A stretch of DNA of 64,000 nt, from positions 1-64,000 of the forward strand of contig JAGWTR010000003.1 in the NCBI GenBank assembly GCA_028868855.1. The letters are read 5' to 3'. Under the pieces are notes generated by a model. The model was not told where the DNA came from and did no database searches. It worked only from the letters and a program-made list of their open reading frames with translations. Origin of the DNA: Burkholderiales bacterium. GTDB lineage: Bacteria; Pseudomonadota; Gammaproteobacteria; Burkholderiales; Burkholderiaceae_C. A program made the translations under genes and the position numbers. Shown here piece by piece: positions 1 to 9,009 of the stretch. Every line of letters starts with the position of its first letter. The first letter of the stretch is position 1.

Positions 1-276
1 CGCATGGTGCAAGAGCACCGAGGGGAATACCCATCGCTGTGGGCCGCCGTCGATTCGATTGCGCCCAAGATTGGCTGCGTGCCACAGACGCTGCTGGGTT
101 GGGTCCAGCAGCATGAGATCAACAACGGGGCCCGAGCCGGCGTGACCACGGCCGAGGCACAGCGGGTTAAAGACCTGGAACGCGAGGTCAAGGAACTGCG
201 CCGGGCCAATGAGATTTTGAAGTTGGCCAGCGCGTTTTTCGCCCAGGCGGAGCTCGACCGCCGACTCAAGTCTTGA
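1..276 (+). CDS. IS3-family transposase OrfA, N-terminus cut by window edge
   Basis: Small DNA-binding subunit of an IS3-family transposase. The visible 91 residues contain the second half of the helix-turn-helix region ([11 protein letters not shown]) and then a leucine-zipper-like stretch ([19 protein letters not shown]) typical of IS3 OrfA. The first in-window ATG at position 4 is not a likely start: the frame is open to position 1, and family members usually have about 10-20 more residues before [11 protein letters not shown]. It overlaps orfB by 4 nt, as expected where a programmed frameshift makes the OrfAB fusion transposase. Confidence 0.85.
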   Translation, partial: RMVQEHRGEYPSLWAAVDSIAPKIGCVPQTLLGWVQQHEINNGARAGVTTAEAQRVKDLEREVKELRRANEILKLASAFFAQAELDRRLKS

Positions 277-1184
277 GGGAATTCATTGACGGACATCGAG
301 CCACCCATGGGGTCGAGCCGATCTGCAAGGTTCTGCAGATTGCCCCCTCTGGATACCGTCGCTATGCGGCCCAGCAACGCGATCAGGACAAGCGCTGTGA
401 CAGGGCTAAACGCGATGCGGTCTTGGTGCCTCAGATCAAGCAAGTCTGGCAGTCCAATATGCAGGTCTATGGCGCAGACAAGGTATGGCGGCAGTTGGCA
501 CGCGAGGGCACGGCTGTGGCGCGTTGCACGGTCGAGCGATTGATGAAGCATCAAGGCCTGCGAGGCGTGATGCGTGGCAAGGCCGTGCGCACTACGATCA
601 GCGACAGCAAAGCGCCATGCCCGCTGGACAGGGTCAATCGGCAGTTCAAGGCTGACCGCCCCAATCAGCTTTGGGTGTCGGACTTCACCTATGTTTCGAC
701 CTGGCAAGGCTGGTTGTACGTGGCCTTTGTCATCGACGTGTTTGCCAGGCGCATCGTGGGCTGGCGTGTCAGCAGTTCGATGCGCACAGACTTTGTGCTC
801 GATGCGCTGGAGCAGGCGCTTTACGCACGCCAACCCGAGCGAGACAACAGCCTGATCCACCACAGCGACCGCGGCTCGCAGTACGTGTCCATTCGGTACA
901 GCGAACGCCTGGCCGAAGCGGGCGTGGAGCCATCAGTGGGCAGCAAGGGTGACAGCTATGACAACGCCTTGGCCGAGACGATCAATGGGCTTTACAAGGC
1001 TGAGCTGATCCATCGCCGTGCGCCGTGGAAAACCAAGGAGGCCGTGGAGCTGGCCACGCTGGAATGGGTCTCCTGGTTCAATCACCACCGACTGCTCGAA
1101 CCCATTGGGTACATACCTCCGGCAGAAGCTGAGGCAAACTACTACCGGCAACTCGCCAGTCAAGCCACCACGGTGGAGGCCTGA
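273..1184 (+). CDS. IS3-family transposase OrfB (DDE integrase core)
   Basis: Catalytic subunit of the IS3-family transposase, 303 residues, a normal length. The retroviral-integrase DDE core is complete: the first Asp lies in [10 protein letters not shown], the second in [11 protein letters not shown], and the catalytic Glu in [13 protein letters not shown]. An N-terminal HTH_21-like region ([14 protein letters not shown]) precedes the core. The listed start is a TTG overlapping the end of orfA; in this family the protein is mostly made as an OrfAB fusion by -1 frameshifting, so the exact start matters little. No interruption is seen, so it could be active. Confidence 0.9.
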   Translation: MREFIDGHRATHGVEPICKVLQIAPSGYRRYAAQQRDQDKRCDRAKRDAVLVPQIKQVWQSNMQVYGADKVWRQLAREGTAVARCTVERLMKHQGLRGVMRGKAVRTTISDSKAPCPLDRVNRQFKADRPNQLWVSDFTYVSTWQGWLYVAFVIDVFARRIVGWRVSSSMRTDFVLDALEQALYARQPERDNSLIHHSDRGSQYVSIRYSERLAEAGVEPSVGSKGDSYDNALAETINGLYKAELIHRRAPWKTKEAVELATLEWVSWFNHHRLLEPIGYIPPAEAEANYYRQLASQATTVEA

Positions 1185-1197
1185 CTTAAACAAAACA

Positions 1198-1223
1198 GCC
1201 TCCACGAATCCCGGGGCGATTCA
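1198..1223 (+). repeat. Right terminal inverted repeat of the IS3-family element
   Basis: On the minus strand this 26-bp segment reads TGAATCGCCCCGGGATTCGT followed by GGAGGC. It starts with TG, as IS3-family ends do, and resembles the ends of many proteobacterial IS3 elements. It lies 14 bp after the orfB stop. The matching left end is outside the window, so the inverted-repeat match and target duplication cannot be verified. Confidence 0.65.
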
Positions 1224-1476
1224 CTTTTTTGTTTCCGGGTGACTCAGAGCGAAGTGTTCTTTATGCGTATTACTTGCTGGTTGGCGCGCCTATGGGGTCA
1301 ATCTAAGGCGTGCCGGATATCTCTGGTTGAGCATACAGCAATGCTAACTTGGCATGGATTCCAGCGTAGACATTGGCTTGGAGGGGGCGTTCGATATCGC
1401 TTGAGCTTGAGCAAGATTCGTATGCACAAGCAAACACCACCGCCATATTGGAGTGGTGCAGCGGGAATTTGCTTTT

Positions 1477-2481
1477 TTATTGTTTGCGTTTGAACATGCC
1501 AGTTTCCGTCAGTTGGAACTTCGGCTTTCTGTCCCCGCTGCTGCAGAGGTATGAGGTGTCAAAAGAACAAGCCTCGTTCAGCTGGTCGATGACTTTGCCT
1601 CCTTTGATGGAGATGTACGCACCTCTAATGGGATCTCGCTCTTCCGCCTTCTCCATATCATCGACTCGTACCAGAACAACGTCCCCCATTGGCGGGAACA
1701 CGAGAAAAACTGGATGCAAATTGTTCGCAACGGGATTGTTGTAATCCTCGGATTCATTTTCGGCGCCGCCTTTTTGGTAAAGGTGCGCGCCAACCAGTTT
1801 GCTCAGCGGATCTCGGCTTTGGCGTGACGCCACATACGGGAAATACAGGGGGGCGCATTTGGAGGTGGATTGAGGAATCCCCTTGACTGCGTGCATTTTT
1901 GTAGCGCATAGCCCCATGTAGTTCGCAACGTTAAAAGGGAGTTGCGATGGTTTGAGGCCTGACAAAGCATCTGTTGCAGATGCCTGGTTGTTTTTTGTGG
2001 TGGGCGATTCAGTTATGGCCGCATTTTTGTTGCGTGTATAGCTGTAGAAACGAAAGCCTGCATGAATGGCAACGAGTTTGTCGTTGCTAACCAAGAAGTT
2101 GTTCGCAAGATCGTTGCAATCGTTCATCTTCGGGTCTGCTTGGTAGAACGACTTGACGTCTTGCAAATTGAAAGTGAATTGATCAAGCAGGAACGATTGA
2201 ATCGCTGGCTCATCTTCCCCAGACTTTAAAAGGGATTGAAATGGTCCACCTGGATAGTACTTGGTTGGTGTTAGCGACACCATACAACGAGGGGAAAGAC
2301 TTAACTTGCTATCAAGGATTTGCAGTAATGTGTTTGAGGGTGGCAGGCCCTTTGCGTTGGGTTCTTCGTAGTTCACGCTCCGATCGAAAACCCATGTGCC
2401 ATCTATGGATTGGGCACAAGATGCCGTGGCAAAACATATGCCAATGAGGAGGTGTTTGAATACGCTAAAGATAGATTTCAT
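1477..2481 (-). CDS. Exported hypothetical protein at the end of the vgrG island
   Basis: 334 residues, not recognised as a known family. The N-terminus is a signal peptide with a hydrophobic core (LLIGICFATASC); Cys22 after T-A-S is a weak lipobox, so either a lipoprotein or an ordinary secreted protein is possible. The mature part starts SIDGTWVFDRSVNYEEP, a pattern reminiscent of small secreted beta-rich proteins. It is the last gene of the leftward vgrG-led run, 191 bp after the preceding gene with no recognisable element between. Location and export suggest an immunity or accessory protein of the T6SS island (inference from context). Visible base composition is lower in GC than the fadH region, as for its neighbours. 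Confidence 0.6.
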   Translation of the reverse strand: MKSIFSVFKHLLIGICFATASCAQSIDGTWVFDRSVNYEEPNAKGLPPSNTLLQILDSKLSLSPRCMVSLTPTKYYPGGPFQSLLKSGEDEPAIQSFLLDQFTFNLQDVKSFYQADPKMNDCNDLANNFLVSNDKLVAIHAGFRFYSYTRNKNAAITESPTTKNNQASATDALSGLKPSQLPFNVANYMGLCATKMHAVKGIPQSTSKCAPLYFPYVASRQSRDPLSKLVGAHLYQKGGAENESEDYNNPVANNLHPVFLVFPPMGDVVLVRVDDMEKAEERDPIRGAYISIKGGKVIDQLNEACSFDTSYLCSSGDRKPKFQLTETGMFKRKQ

Positions 2482-2672
2482 TGAATCGACTGCAGATAGC
2501 CACTGCCGGGGACCTGTGGTTCAAAATTGAATACTTGCTTTTGCAATATGATGGTTGAGTCGAGTTGCCGACAGGCAGCAATGTCAACGACGCAATCGAG
2601 ATTCCGGAGCATGGCCTTTGAGGCAGCGCAGAAACTCATGGCCTGCGTTGGGCGCGCTAATATGCAGACACC

Positions 2673-3398
2673 TCAGCGTTGGCGCTTGAAATATGCCAAG
2701 GGGCGATCCTCAGTTTGAGCTTCACGTTGACGTTCTAAGCGATGATCAAATCGTCTGCTGAATGACGTCTTTGAATGCTCCACTGGCGTCTCGCCTTGTA
2801 GTTCAAGCAGTTGCCCGACCAGAAACAACCGGTCTCCCTGCGGGGTCGCTCGGGTTTCCCAGCGCGTACTCAGCAAATGGCAGGAGGAGCCCGTCGTGCG
2901 ATTGTTTCTGACCAACGTTCCCAATCGTCCAAACTCCGCTGTGGTGAATGTGCGGCGCTCATTAGGCGAGCGTCCATCAATGGACACCACGTTGACTTCC
3001 CATTCCTGAGCGCCCATGCCTTGCGTTTCGGATTGTTGAGTCGCGACCACGACAAGGGATTTGTCTTTCAAGCCTCTGAAGGCATATATCTTATCGAGAT
3101 AGCCTGGGTCGCCTTTTTCCAGCCAACTCTGAACCACGATGCCGCTGGCGCGAATCGAAACCGCCATGGTGTCGTTGGCAGGGCTCTCTTCGCTCAACAA
3201 GCGCCTGCAAACAGTCAAGTCTCTGTGAGACAGACAAGACGCATGGTCTGCTGGGTTGTGGGATGCCCATGTAGCTCTTTGAAGGGCGACATATTCACTG
3301 CCGACACATGAGACTAGTTTTGGAGCCTTTGATGCATCTGCCAGGGCTGCGGTGACCGCTGTAGCTAAAGCAAGGCTAACGACGAGGCGGGATGTCAT
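2673..3398 (-). CDS. Exported hypothetical protein, candidate immunity to the SleB-like effector
   Basis: 241 residues from the ATG at 3398. A longer frame exists upstream, but this start sits in an ATGA overlap with the stop of the preceding hydrolase gene and begins a good signal peptide (MTSRLVVSLALATAVTAALA). The mature protein has several cysteines and no family I recognise. Tight translational coupling directly downstream of a cell-wall hydrolase is the usual arrangement of T6SS effector-immunity pairs, and periplasmic export fits protection against a peptidoglycan-degrading effector. The function is inferred from position and export only. Confidence 0.65.
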   Translation of the reverse strand: MTSRLVVSLALATAVTAALADASKAPKLVSCVGSEYVALQRATWASHNPADHASCLSHRDLTVCRRLLSEESPANDTMAVSIRASGIVVQSWLEKGDPGYLDKIYAFRGLKDKSLVVVATQQSETQGMGAQEWEVNVVSIDGRSPNERRTFTTAEFGRLGTLVRNNRTTGSSCHLLSTRWETRATPQGDRLFLVGQLLELQGETPVEHSKTSFSRRFDHRLERQREAQTEDRPLAYFKRQR

Positions 3399-4039
3399 TT
3401 CATTTTCCAGAATCGGTTTCGACCAATCACTGTTTGCCCTGCCGGGGGCTTGCCGCTGCCCGCCGCCCTGAAGTTGTCGAATGCAAGCTCCTGCTGGGGA
3501 CCAATGGCCAGAAATTGACGAATGGCTTGGAAGCACTCATCGAAATCGTGACAATTCGCTTTGTTCAGTTGTTCGTAAGCCGGTTCGTCCGTGGACTTGA
3601 ATTTCGTCGTGCCTGAGCCATCGGTGCCGATGACAGACTCGAACTGCGTGCCGGACAGGCTGCCACTTGACAGCCTCTTCACAGCGCACGCAACGCCTTT
3701 GAATGTGGTGAACTTGCCTTTGGTCCAGCTATTCGGATCAAAGCCAACAACATTAAGTCTGTTGTACATCACATTGATGATCGCGAGCTTCTCCTTGAGC
3801 CGCGTGGCATCGTCTTTTACCGAGGCCGAGCCTGACGCTTCCGCGTACACGACGCGTGCCAGGAAGTTCAGATCATCTCCCGTGAAGACCAGCTCTGCGG
3901 CATGGGCTCCCGGATTTGCCGGGGCGTAGGTCTCACGTTTGTCAAACCAACTTGGGCAACAGACCGTGACCGTACACCCACTTTGATCCGAGGTCGGCGT
4001 GAGTGCAGCGGTCTTTGTCAGCGTGATTTCTTTAGCCAT
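3395..4039 (-). CDS. SleB-like cell wall hydrolase, probable T6SS effector
   Basis: 214 residues. The segment LNFLARVVYAEASG (about residues 57-70) followed by EKLAIINVMYNRL matches the hydrolase_2/SleB cell-wall hydrolase pattern, in which the Glu of YAEA (Glu67) is the expected catalytic acid. The C-terminal half ends AFDNFRAAGSG...RNRFWKM, also typical of the fold. There is no signal peptide, as expected for an effector loaded on a VgrG spike. I prefer the ATG at 4039 over an in-frame TTG two codons earlier. Its stop overlaps the start of the exported protein 2673-3398 (ATGA). It probably cleaves peptidoglycan in the target periplasm (inference from family and neighbourhood). Confidence 0.7.
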   Translation of the reverse strand: MAKEITLTKTAALTPTSDQSGCTVTVCCPSWFDKRETYAPANPGAHAAELVFTGDDLNFLARVVYAEASGSASVKDDATRLKEKLAIINVMYNRLNVVGFDPNSWTKGKFTTFKGVACAVKRLSSGSLSGTQFESVIGTDGSGTTKFKSTDEPAYEQLNKANCHDFDECFQAIRQFLAIGPQQELAFDNFRAAGSGKPPAGQTVIGRNRFWKMK

Positions 4040-4081
4040 AAACAATGAAGCCTGAAGCGAGCGTCTCAGACTCCATCCCTC

Positions 4082-5020
4082 TCATGATTGAACGAAGATT
4101 TCGAGTACGGATAGCACCGAGTTGGTCACAGTCTTGCTGGACTTGAGGTAAGGACTACCGAGTAGCGAGGCCTCTTCTGGACCACAGGCCAGTGTTGACG
4201 CAAGCCGAAGGCCCGGTCGTGCTTTCTCTGCTGGAGACGTCGCCAAGAACGTGTTGACGGGCGCCATGTTTGCAAGTTGCAAAGGCACCTTCATGGTCTC
4301 AATCACAACGGCGGCGGGCACATCACCGTTCTTGTCCTTGAGCATTTCTTTGACTTGATCAGGGCTACCGCAATGCGTCAGAACGGTGGCTGAGAACACT
4401 TTGCTGTCGGTGTTGATTTCGCGTTTTGCCGGGCGTGCGGTGTAGTTGATCTGAATCGAAAAAGAGCCTGTGATCGAATCAGGAAGCTTCCAAGCTTGGC
4501 TGTACATGAGTTGCCATAGTGGATAGGCGATATCCGGGTTGGAGGATTCTCTTGAAAACAACTTCCTCGCCCGCTTGGTCCTTATCGACAAGGGATCAAT
4601 GAGCGCATCTTCAGTTAGCGTTACGCGAAGGGGCGAGATGCCTGCTTTCAGAAGCTCGCCCGTGACGTCGCTTCCTTCAAACAGAGCCGTGGCATGGGGC
4701 TTGGATGAGATGCGTTGTCCGTTGACTTTGACACTCAACTCGGGAAAGTGAAGGTCTGGATAGTCTGCGGCAATGCCTTGCCATCCAAAGAGCGGGCTGT
4801 AACTGCTCAACACCAGTGATTGAGGATGTCTGTCTGCCTGTTGCCCGTGATAGGTCAAGGTGATGTCGTGGCCCCGTAACGCCAAGTCGATGCGGTAGAT
4901 ACTTGTATGCGAGGGCAAGTGTCCATTCAGCGTTGGCGCAGCCGCACCGATTTCCTCATCCCAGGCCCAGGAGATCGCCGGAAATGCCAAGGCGGCAGCT
5001 AGTCCAGCGCGAAAGATCAT
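4082..5020 (-). CDS. Exported hypothetical protein, candidate immunity to the NlpC/P60 effector
   Basis: 312 residues from the ATG at 5020, which overlaps the TGA of the NlpC/P60 gene (ATGA); an ATG three codons upstream is also possible. A signal peptide (FRAGLAAALAFPAISWAW) leads a mature protein with beta-rich segments and two late cysteines (THCGSPD, TLACGPEE). No family recognised. As the gene coupled directly downstream of a predicted peptidoglycan amidase/peptidase effector, it is the obvious candidate immunity protein, acting in the periplasm. A gap of about 40 bp separates it from the second effector gene, consistent with two effector-immunity cassettes in one transcription unit. Confidence 0.65.
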   Translation of the reverse strand: MIFRAGLAAALAFPAISWAWDEEIGAAAPTLNGHLPSHTSIYRIDLALRGHDITLTYHGQQADRHPQSLVLSSYSPLFGWQGIAADYPDLHFPELSVKVNGQRISSKPHATALFEGSDVTGELLKAGISPLRVTLTEDALIDPLSIRTKRARKLFSRESSNPDIAYPLWQLMYSQAWKLPDSITGSFSIQINYTARPAKREINTDSKVFSATVLTHCGSPDQVKEMLKDKNGDVPAAVVIETMKVPLQLANMAPVNTFLATSPAEKARPGLRLASTLACGPEEASLLGSPYLKSSKTVTNSVLSVLEIFVQS

Positions 5021-5580
5021 TCTTTGCATTTGTCTTCACCGGGCAGCACGAAATACCTGAATACGCGGTACGCGTCGCCACGAAAGGTAGCTATGTTGTA
5101 CGGCGCATATGGCGTCCCTGCGCGCTCATTGAACGCGGTGTAGAAGTTGTTCGGCACAGTCTTGCCTCGGTGCATGACCCCGGTGTTGCGTTTCGGGTGC
5201 CCCTCAGGAAACGGTGCGTAAATCGCCATGTGGCCACGCCAAAAGAGAATGTCACCTGCCTGCATGGGTTCGCGGTCTTGATGGACCTCACGGAACCGAT
5301 GGCTGGATTCGACGTAGTCGACGAAGGTCGCCGTCTGCTTGTACGGATAGGGGAAACCGGCTGAGATGAAAATCTTGTTGGTTGTTCCCGAGCAGTCGCC
5401 TTTTACGCCTTTGACTGCGTTCGCTCCTACTGCAAAGTAAGGAGTTCCCTCCCATTCCGCCGCTGCGTTCACAATCTTCCAACCTTCCTGTTCCGAGATC
5501 AGCCGCCCAATGGTGCAAGCCTTGCCGGTCGTGATGTCTTTGGGGCTCGTCTCGGACGTGGCCGTTGCTGTGTCTGCCAT
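5017..5580 (-). CDS. NlpC/P60-type amidase, probable T6SS effector
   Basis: 187 residues. The motif GDCSGTTNKIF places the nucleophilic cysteine at residue 63, and RGHMAIYA places the catalytic histidine at 117, the order and spacing of NlpC/P60-like cysteine peptidases. GTPYF upstream of the cysteine is also typical. No signal peptide. The ATG at 5580 shares one base with the vgrG stop (TGATG), so it is translationally coupled to the spike gene and probably rides on it. The expected role is cleavage of peptide crosslinks in the peptidoglycan of a recipient cell. Distant members of this superfamily include T6SS Tae amidases; I cannot assign a Tae family by eye. Confidence 0.75.
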   Translation of the reverse strand: MADTATATSETSPKDITTGKACTIGRLISEQEGWKIVNAAAEWEGTPYFAVGANAVKGVKGDCSGTTNKIFISAGFPYPYKQTATFVDYVESSHRFREVHQDREPMQAGDILFWRGHMAIYAPFPEGHPKRNTGVMHRGKTVPNNFYTAFNERAGTPYAPYNIATFRGDAYRVFRYFVLPGEDKCKE

Positions 5581-8500
5581 CAATCTGTTCCCAAGTCATC
5601 TTCATGTTCAACGGGAATGAGGTGTAACTCAAGGCGCTCTACCTCACTGCCGGAGAAAAGCGTTGTGCGCCCAGAACTGTCCGTCACGCCCTCAATCTCT
5701 GGCCCACCTTTGGCCTTGATTTTGTACCTCATGTTGGCAAGAGGTGCGCCTCGAGGATCTCTCAGAATGAAGTGTTCGTCATAGGTTTCGTTGATCAATT
5801 CAAAGCGTGCGAACTGGTCAACGTGGCCAGCAAGAATCTGCGTATGACCTTGCGCATCAGTAAAGCCTTCTACCTTCTGATTGCCACTCAATGCCCTGTA
5901 TCGGCGATGTGAAATTGGCTTGCCGTTGTGTGATTTCAAGATAAAGAACTGGTCACCCTTCGGGCTTGTCCACTCCTTGGGACGAGGGAAAAGTGGTGGA
6001 TTGGCACTGCCGCTTCCACCCGAAGTCAACTCCTTCATCGACGCCAGGAAGCTCGCATTCCCATTGGTGCCAATCTCGATATTGCCGCCTTCGATCTTGA
6101 TATAGCCCCCGCCGCCATTGAGCAGGATCTTCTCGGGTGCGCTGATGGTGATGCTGGCTGCGGTGCTTTGCAGGTCCACGGCCTTCTCTGCAGTGAGCGT
6201 GAAGGCATCGCTTTGCGCCTGCACGTTGACATTGCCGCTGGCCGCATGCAGCTTCATGCCCACATCCTGCACGGCGCGTTGGCTGTCTTTGGCTTCGCCG
6301 CGGGTGAACAGGCTGATGCCGTCCTTGACGGCCCAGGCGGCGTGGCGCTGGCTCAGCAGGTTGGTGTCTTGCCCGGCGCTCACGGTGGTGTGTTGACCTG
6401 CGCTGAGGATGCTGTGAGCGGGCGTGGCGGAACTGATGTCGGCGGCCGCGCTCAGGATCAGGTCGGGGCGGTCCGTCACGGGGATGCTGCCGTGGCCGCC
6501 GTCGATGGCGACCATGGCGCGCGCGTCCCCATCTGTGTGATCTGGTGCGCCACCGCCGGATGATTCGCTGCCCTTGAGGCTCTGCACGGTGGCCTGCATG
6601 GCCAGCTGCGATGGCAGCTTGTCAGGCGCGGCCTCATTGGGCAGCTTGGCCAGATGCGTCTGCGCGTTCTCGCTCAGGGCTTTGACCAGCTCGGCGTGGC
6701 TTTGCAGCTGGGCCTGGGCTTCACGCGTGTTGGTGGGCTGGCCTTGGGCGCTGGCCGTGCCGTTGCGGCGCGCGTGGGTGCTGATGTGCAGGCCGCTGCC
6801 GGCGCGCAGCGCGCCTTGGGCCTGGGTGTGCAGCTCCAGGCCGTGGCCGCGTTGGGCCAGGCGCTGGTTGTCGTTTTGCTGGAGCAGGTGGCCGATCTGC
6901 AGCCAGGTCTGGCTCTGGGTGGTGTGGGCCAGCACGCGGCCTTGGCCCGGGGTGTCGTCCAGCACGAGCTGGTTGTAGGCGCCGCCACCGGCCTGCGAGG
7001 CGTCCAGGCTCTGGCTCTTGAAGCCGCTCAAGCTGGCGGTGTGGGCGTGGCCTTCTTGCTCGCCTTGCCGGGCCGAGCCTGGGAACCAGGCCGAGGCGTT
7101 GCCGGTGGCGTTGGCGGCACCGCCCGCCACGGCATTGCCCTGGGCGTTGTCGCTGCCCTGGCCGTTGTAGGCCGCGCCGATCACCACGGGCCGGTCGATG
7201 TCACCTTCCACGAAGGCGACGACCACTTCCTGGCCCAGGCGGGGGATGAACACGCCGCCCCAGTTGGCGCCGGCCCAGTCTTGCGCCACGCGCACCCAGG
7301 TGCCCGAGGCATCGGACGCGGGGGCGTTGTCACCGCCGCCGTCACCGCCGCTTGAGCTGAGGCGGTGGCTGCTGCCCGCGCCGCGTTGCCAGTGGAACTG
7401 CACCTTCACGCGGCCATCGCGGTCGGTGTGGAGGGGGGCGTCCAGGCCCACGACCAGGGCGGTTTGCGTGCCGTCCACCGTGGGGCGCGGGTGCAGGCGT
7501 GCGCCAGAGTCATCGTTCAGCAAAGGCCGCACAGGGATGCTGGCGCGCTGGGCCGTGAAGCGCGCTTCATACAAGGGCTCGTTCGTGCCGTTGGCTTTGT
7601 CCGCTTGCGTGGCCTGGGCCAGCGCGGGCACGGCATGACCGAGCAAATGCTGCAGTCCCGCCTGCGCATCGGCGCTGAGGTTGTTGCGGGCGTGGTGCAC
7701 CACGCTCAGCACCACAAAGCGCGCGGCCTCGTCGCCGCCTTGGGCGATGTCCCTGTCATGCACGGCATGGTCGCGCAGCACAAAGGTGGTGGCCGGGGCC
7801 AGGGTGCGCACGGTGGCGCGCCCGTCAAACTGCTTGCGCCGCGCTTGCAGGGCTTGCAGGTGGACGCTGGCCAGGCGGTCCGCTTGCTCGGCGGTCTCGA
7901 AGGCGTAGGCGCCAGGCTGGTCGGTGTGCGCCAGCGGCATGGGCTGGGCGTGACGGGCATCTACCTGCGCGCTGGCTTGGTGCTGGTCCACGCTGCGGTA
8001 GTCCCAGCTGGACAGGCTCAGGGTGGTGGGGCCCACGCGGCGGGTGCCGTGCCATTGGGTGATGCTGTCTTCCTTCATCACCGCGCCGGGCTGCGTGAAG
8101 CGGATGCGGCTTTGCGGGTTGGCGGCCAAGGCGCCGTTGTGGTCGGCGATCACCAGGGTGTGGCTGCCCAGCGTGGCGGCGTCGGACGCGTCGCCCGTGT
8201 GTTCCCACCAGCAGAACAGGCCGTTCTCAAGCAGCAGGCGGTTCACGAAATCGAGGTCGGTTTCGTTGTACTGGCTCAGGGTGGACAGCCGCGGGTAGGC
8301 CGCCATGTCGGCCACCTCAAAGCGGTACTGCACCGCCAGGGCGCCCTGGCCCGCGTAGTCGGCAAAGACCGCGCCCAGGATGTCGAATACGTTCTGGTTC
8401 TGAAACGTCCAGGCATCGACCCTGGCGCGCAGAAAGGCCAGCCACGGTTCGACGATGACCTGGTAGCGGGCGTAGCCGCCGTCCGAGCCCAGCAGGCGGA

Positions 8501-8843
8501 ACTCGGTGACGTGACCGTGGAAGGGGCGCAGCTCGGTGCGGCTGTGCGCGGTGAGCAGCTCCAGCAGCACGGCGTGCCCGAGCAGATCGGTGGCTTGCAG
8601 GTGGGCGTTGGTGCTCAGGGCCAGCAGTTCGATGCGGTCAGGGGCGCCGTGGCCGCCAGGGCCGATGGATTGGGTGATTTGCGCGCGTTCGGCCAGCAGC
8701 ACGTCGCGGCCCAGGGGGGTGTGCAGGCGCAGCAGGCGTTCGTGCTGGCGCGCGCCCAGAGACGACAGATCGGCCAACAGGGAATCAAATAAATCGTGCG
8801 CGGCTCTGGCCAAGGAACTTGGCAGTGCGGATAGATCGGTCAT
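5580..8843 (-). CDS. vgrG: VgrG/TssI type VI secretion spike with C-terminal extension
   Basis: 1087 residues from the ATG at 8843 (AGGGAT lies upstream; the frame is open to 8927 but those residues are not family-like). It has the gp27/gp5-like VgrG core (N-terminal phage-baseplate part with FRLLGSDGGYARYQV, then the OB-fold/needle part with DGRVKVQFHWQRG and WGGVFIPRLGQEVVV). A DUF2345-type beta-helix follows (LHAASGNVNVQAQSD, then ISAPEKILLNGGGGYIKIEG). The tail, roughly residues 965-1075, holds two tandem copies of a transthyretin-like module: FILKSHNGKPISHRRY...EGFTDAQGHT and FILRDPRGAPLANMRY...EGVTDSSGRT. Such extensions commonly dock cargo effectors, and two effector genes follow directly. 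No sheath, membrane or ClpV genes are in the window, so this is an orphan vgrG island. Confidence 0.92.
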   Translation of the reverse strand: MTDLSALPSSLARAAHDLFDSLLADLSSLGARQHERLLRLHTPLGRDVLLAERAQITQSIGPGGHGAPDRIELLALSTNAHLQATDLLGHAVLLELLTAHSRTELRPFHGHVTEFRLLGSDGGYARYQVIVEPWLAFLRARVDAWTFQNQNVFDILGAVFADYAGQGALAVQYRFEVADMAAYPRLSTLSQYNETDLDFVNRLLLENGLFCWWEHTGDASDAATLGSHTLVIADHNGALAANPQSRIRFTQPGAVMKEDSITQWHGTRRVGPTTLSLSSWDYRSVDQHQASAQVDARHAQPMPLAHTDQPGAYAFETAEQADRLASVHLQALQARRKQFDGRATVRTLAPATTFVLRDHAVHDRDIAQGGDEAARFVVLSVVHHARNNLSADAQAGLQHLLGHAVPALAQATQADKANGTNEPLYEARFTAQRASIPVRPLLNDDSGARLHPRPTVDGTQTALVVGLDAPLHTDRDGRVKVQFHWQRGAGSSHRLSSSGGDGGGDNAPASDASGTWVRVAQDWAGANWGGVFIPRLGQEVVVAFVEGDIDRPVVIGAAYNGQGSDNAQGNAVAGGAANATGNASAWFPGSARQGEQEGHAHTASLSGFKSQSLDASQAGGGAYNQLVLDDTPGQGRVLAHTTQSQTWLQIGHLLQQNDNQRLAQRGHGLELHTQAQGALRAGSGLHISTHARRNGTASAQGQPTNTREAQAQLQSHAELVKALSENAQTHLAKLPNEAAPDKLPSQLAMQATVQSLKGSESSGGGAPDHTDGDARAMVAIDGGHGSIPVTDRPDLILSAAADISSATPAHSILSAGQHTTVSAGQDTNLLSQRHAAWAVKDGISLFTRGEAKDSQRAVQDVGMKLHAASGNVNVQAQSDAFTLTAEKAVDLQSTAASITISAPEKILLNGGGGYIKIEGGNIEIGTNGNASFLASMKELTSGGSGSANPPLFPRPKEWTSPKGDQFFILKSHNGKPISHRRYRALSGNQKVEGFTDAQGHTQILAGHVDQFARFELINETYDEHFILRDPRGAPLANMRYKIKAKGGPEIEGVTDSSGRTTLFSGSEVERLELHLIPVEHEDDLGTD

Positions 8844-9009
8844 GCGGGCATCCCTGAACTCTTTTATGGCGCTCGGCCCGAACACGGACTGGCGCTGAAT
8901 CTGGGAAGTTATCGCAAAACACGCCATTCAATTGGGCCAGCCCCCCGCATGGGGGCGTCCGCAACGGCGTGAAAGTGCAAGCAAATGTTGCGCGCGGGCC
9001 GCGACTCTT

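Larger units (their letters stand above)
1..1223 (+). mobile_element. IS3-family insertion sequence, right part (left end outside window)
   Basis: The element has two overlapping transposase frames (orfA, then orfB in the -1 frame) followed by a terminal inverted repeat ending in CA at 1223. The left inverted repeat and the first codons of orfA lie outside the window. It borders the T6SS vgrG island, separated from its last gene by about 250 bp in which I see no gene. Whether it is one end of a larger mobile region cannot be judged here. Confidence 0.85.

Noticed and set aside
7365-8792. Long rightward open frame (475 codons) opposite vgrG
   Set aside because: High-GC antisense shadow with Ala/Gly/Val/Arg/Gln-rich composition and no motifs; vgrG on the other strand is unambiguous.
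3395-8843. Possible prophage tail/lysis region
   Set aside because: Hydrolases and a spike protein can suggest phage, but VgrG with DUF2345 and the coupled exported proteins fit T6SS, and no capsid, terminase or integrase genes are present.
8934-8960. GC hairpin (GCCCCC...GGGGGC) downstream of padR and upstream of vgrG
   Set aside because: No T run on either side; too weak to call a terminator.
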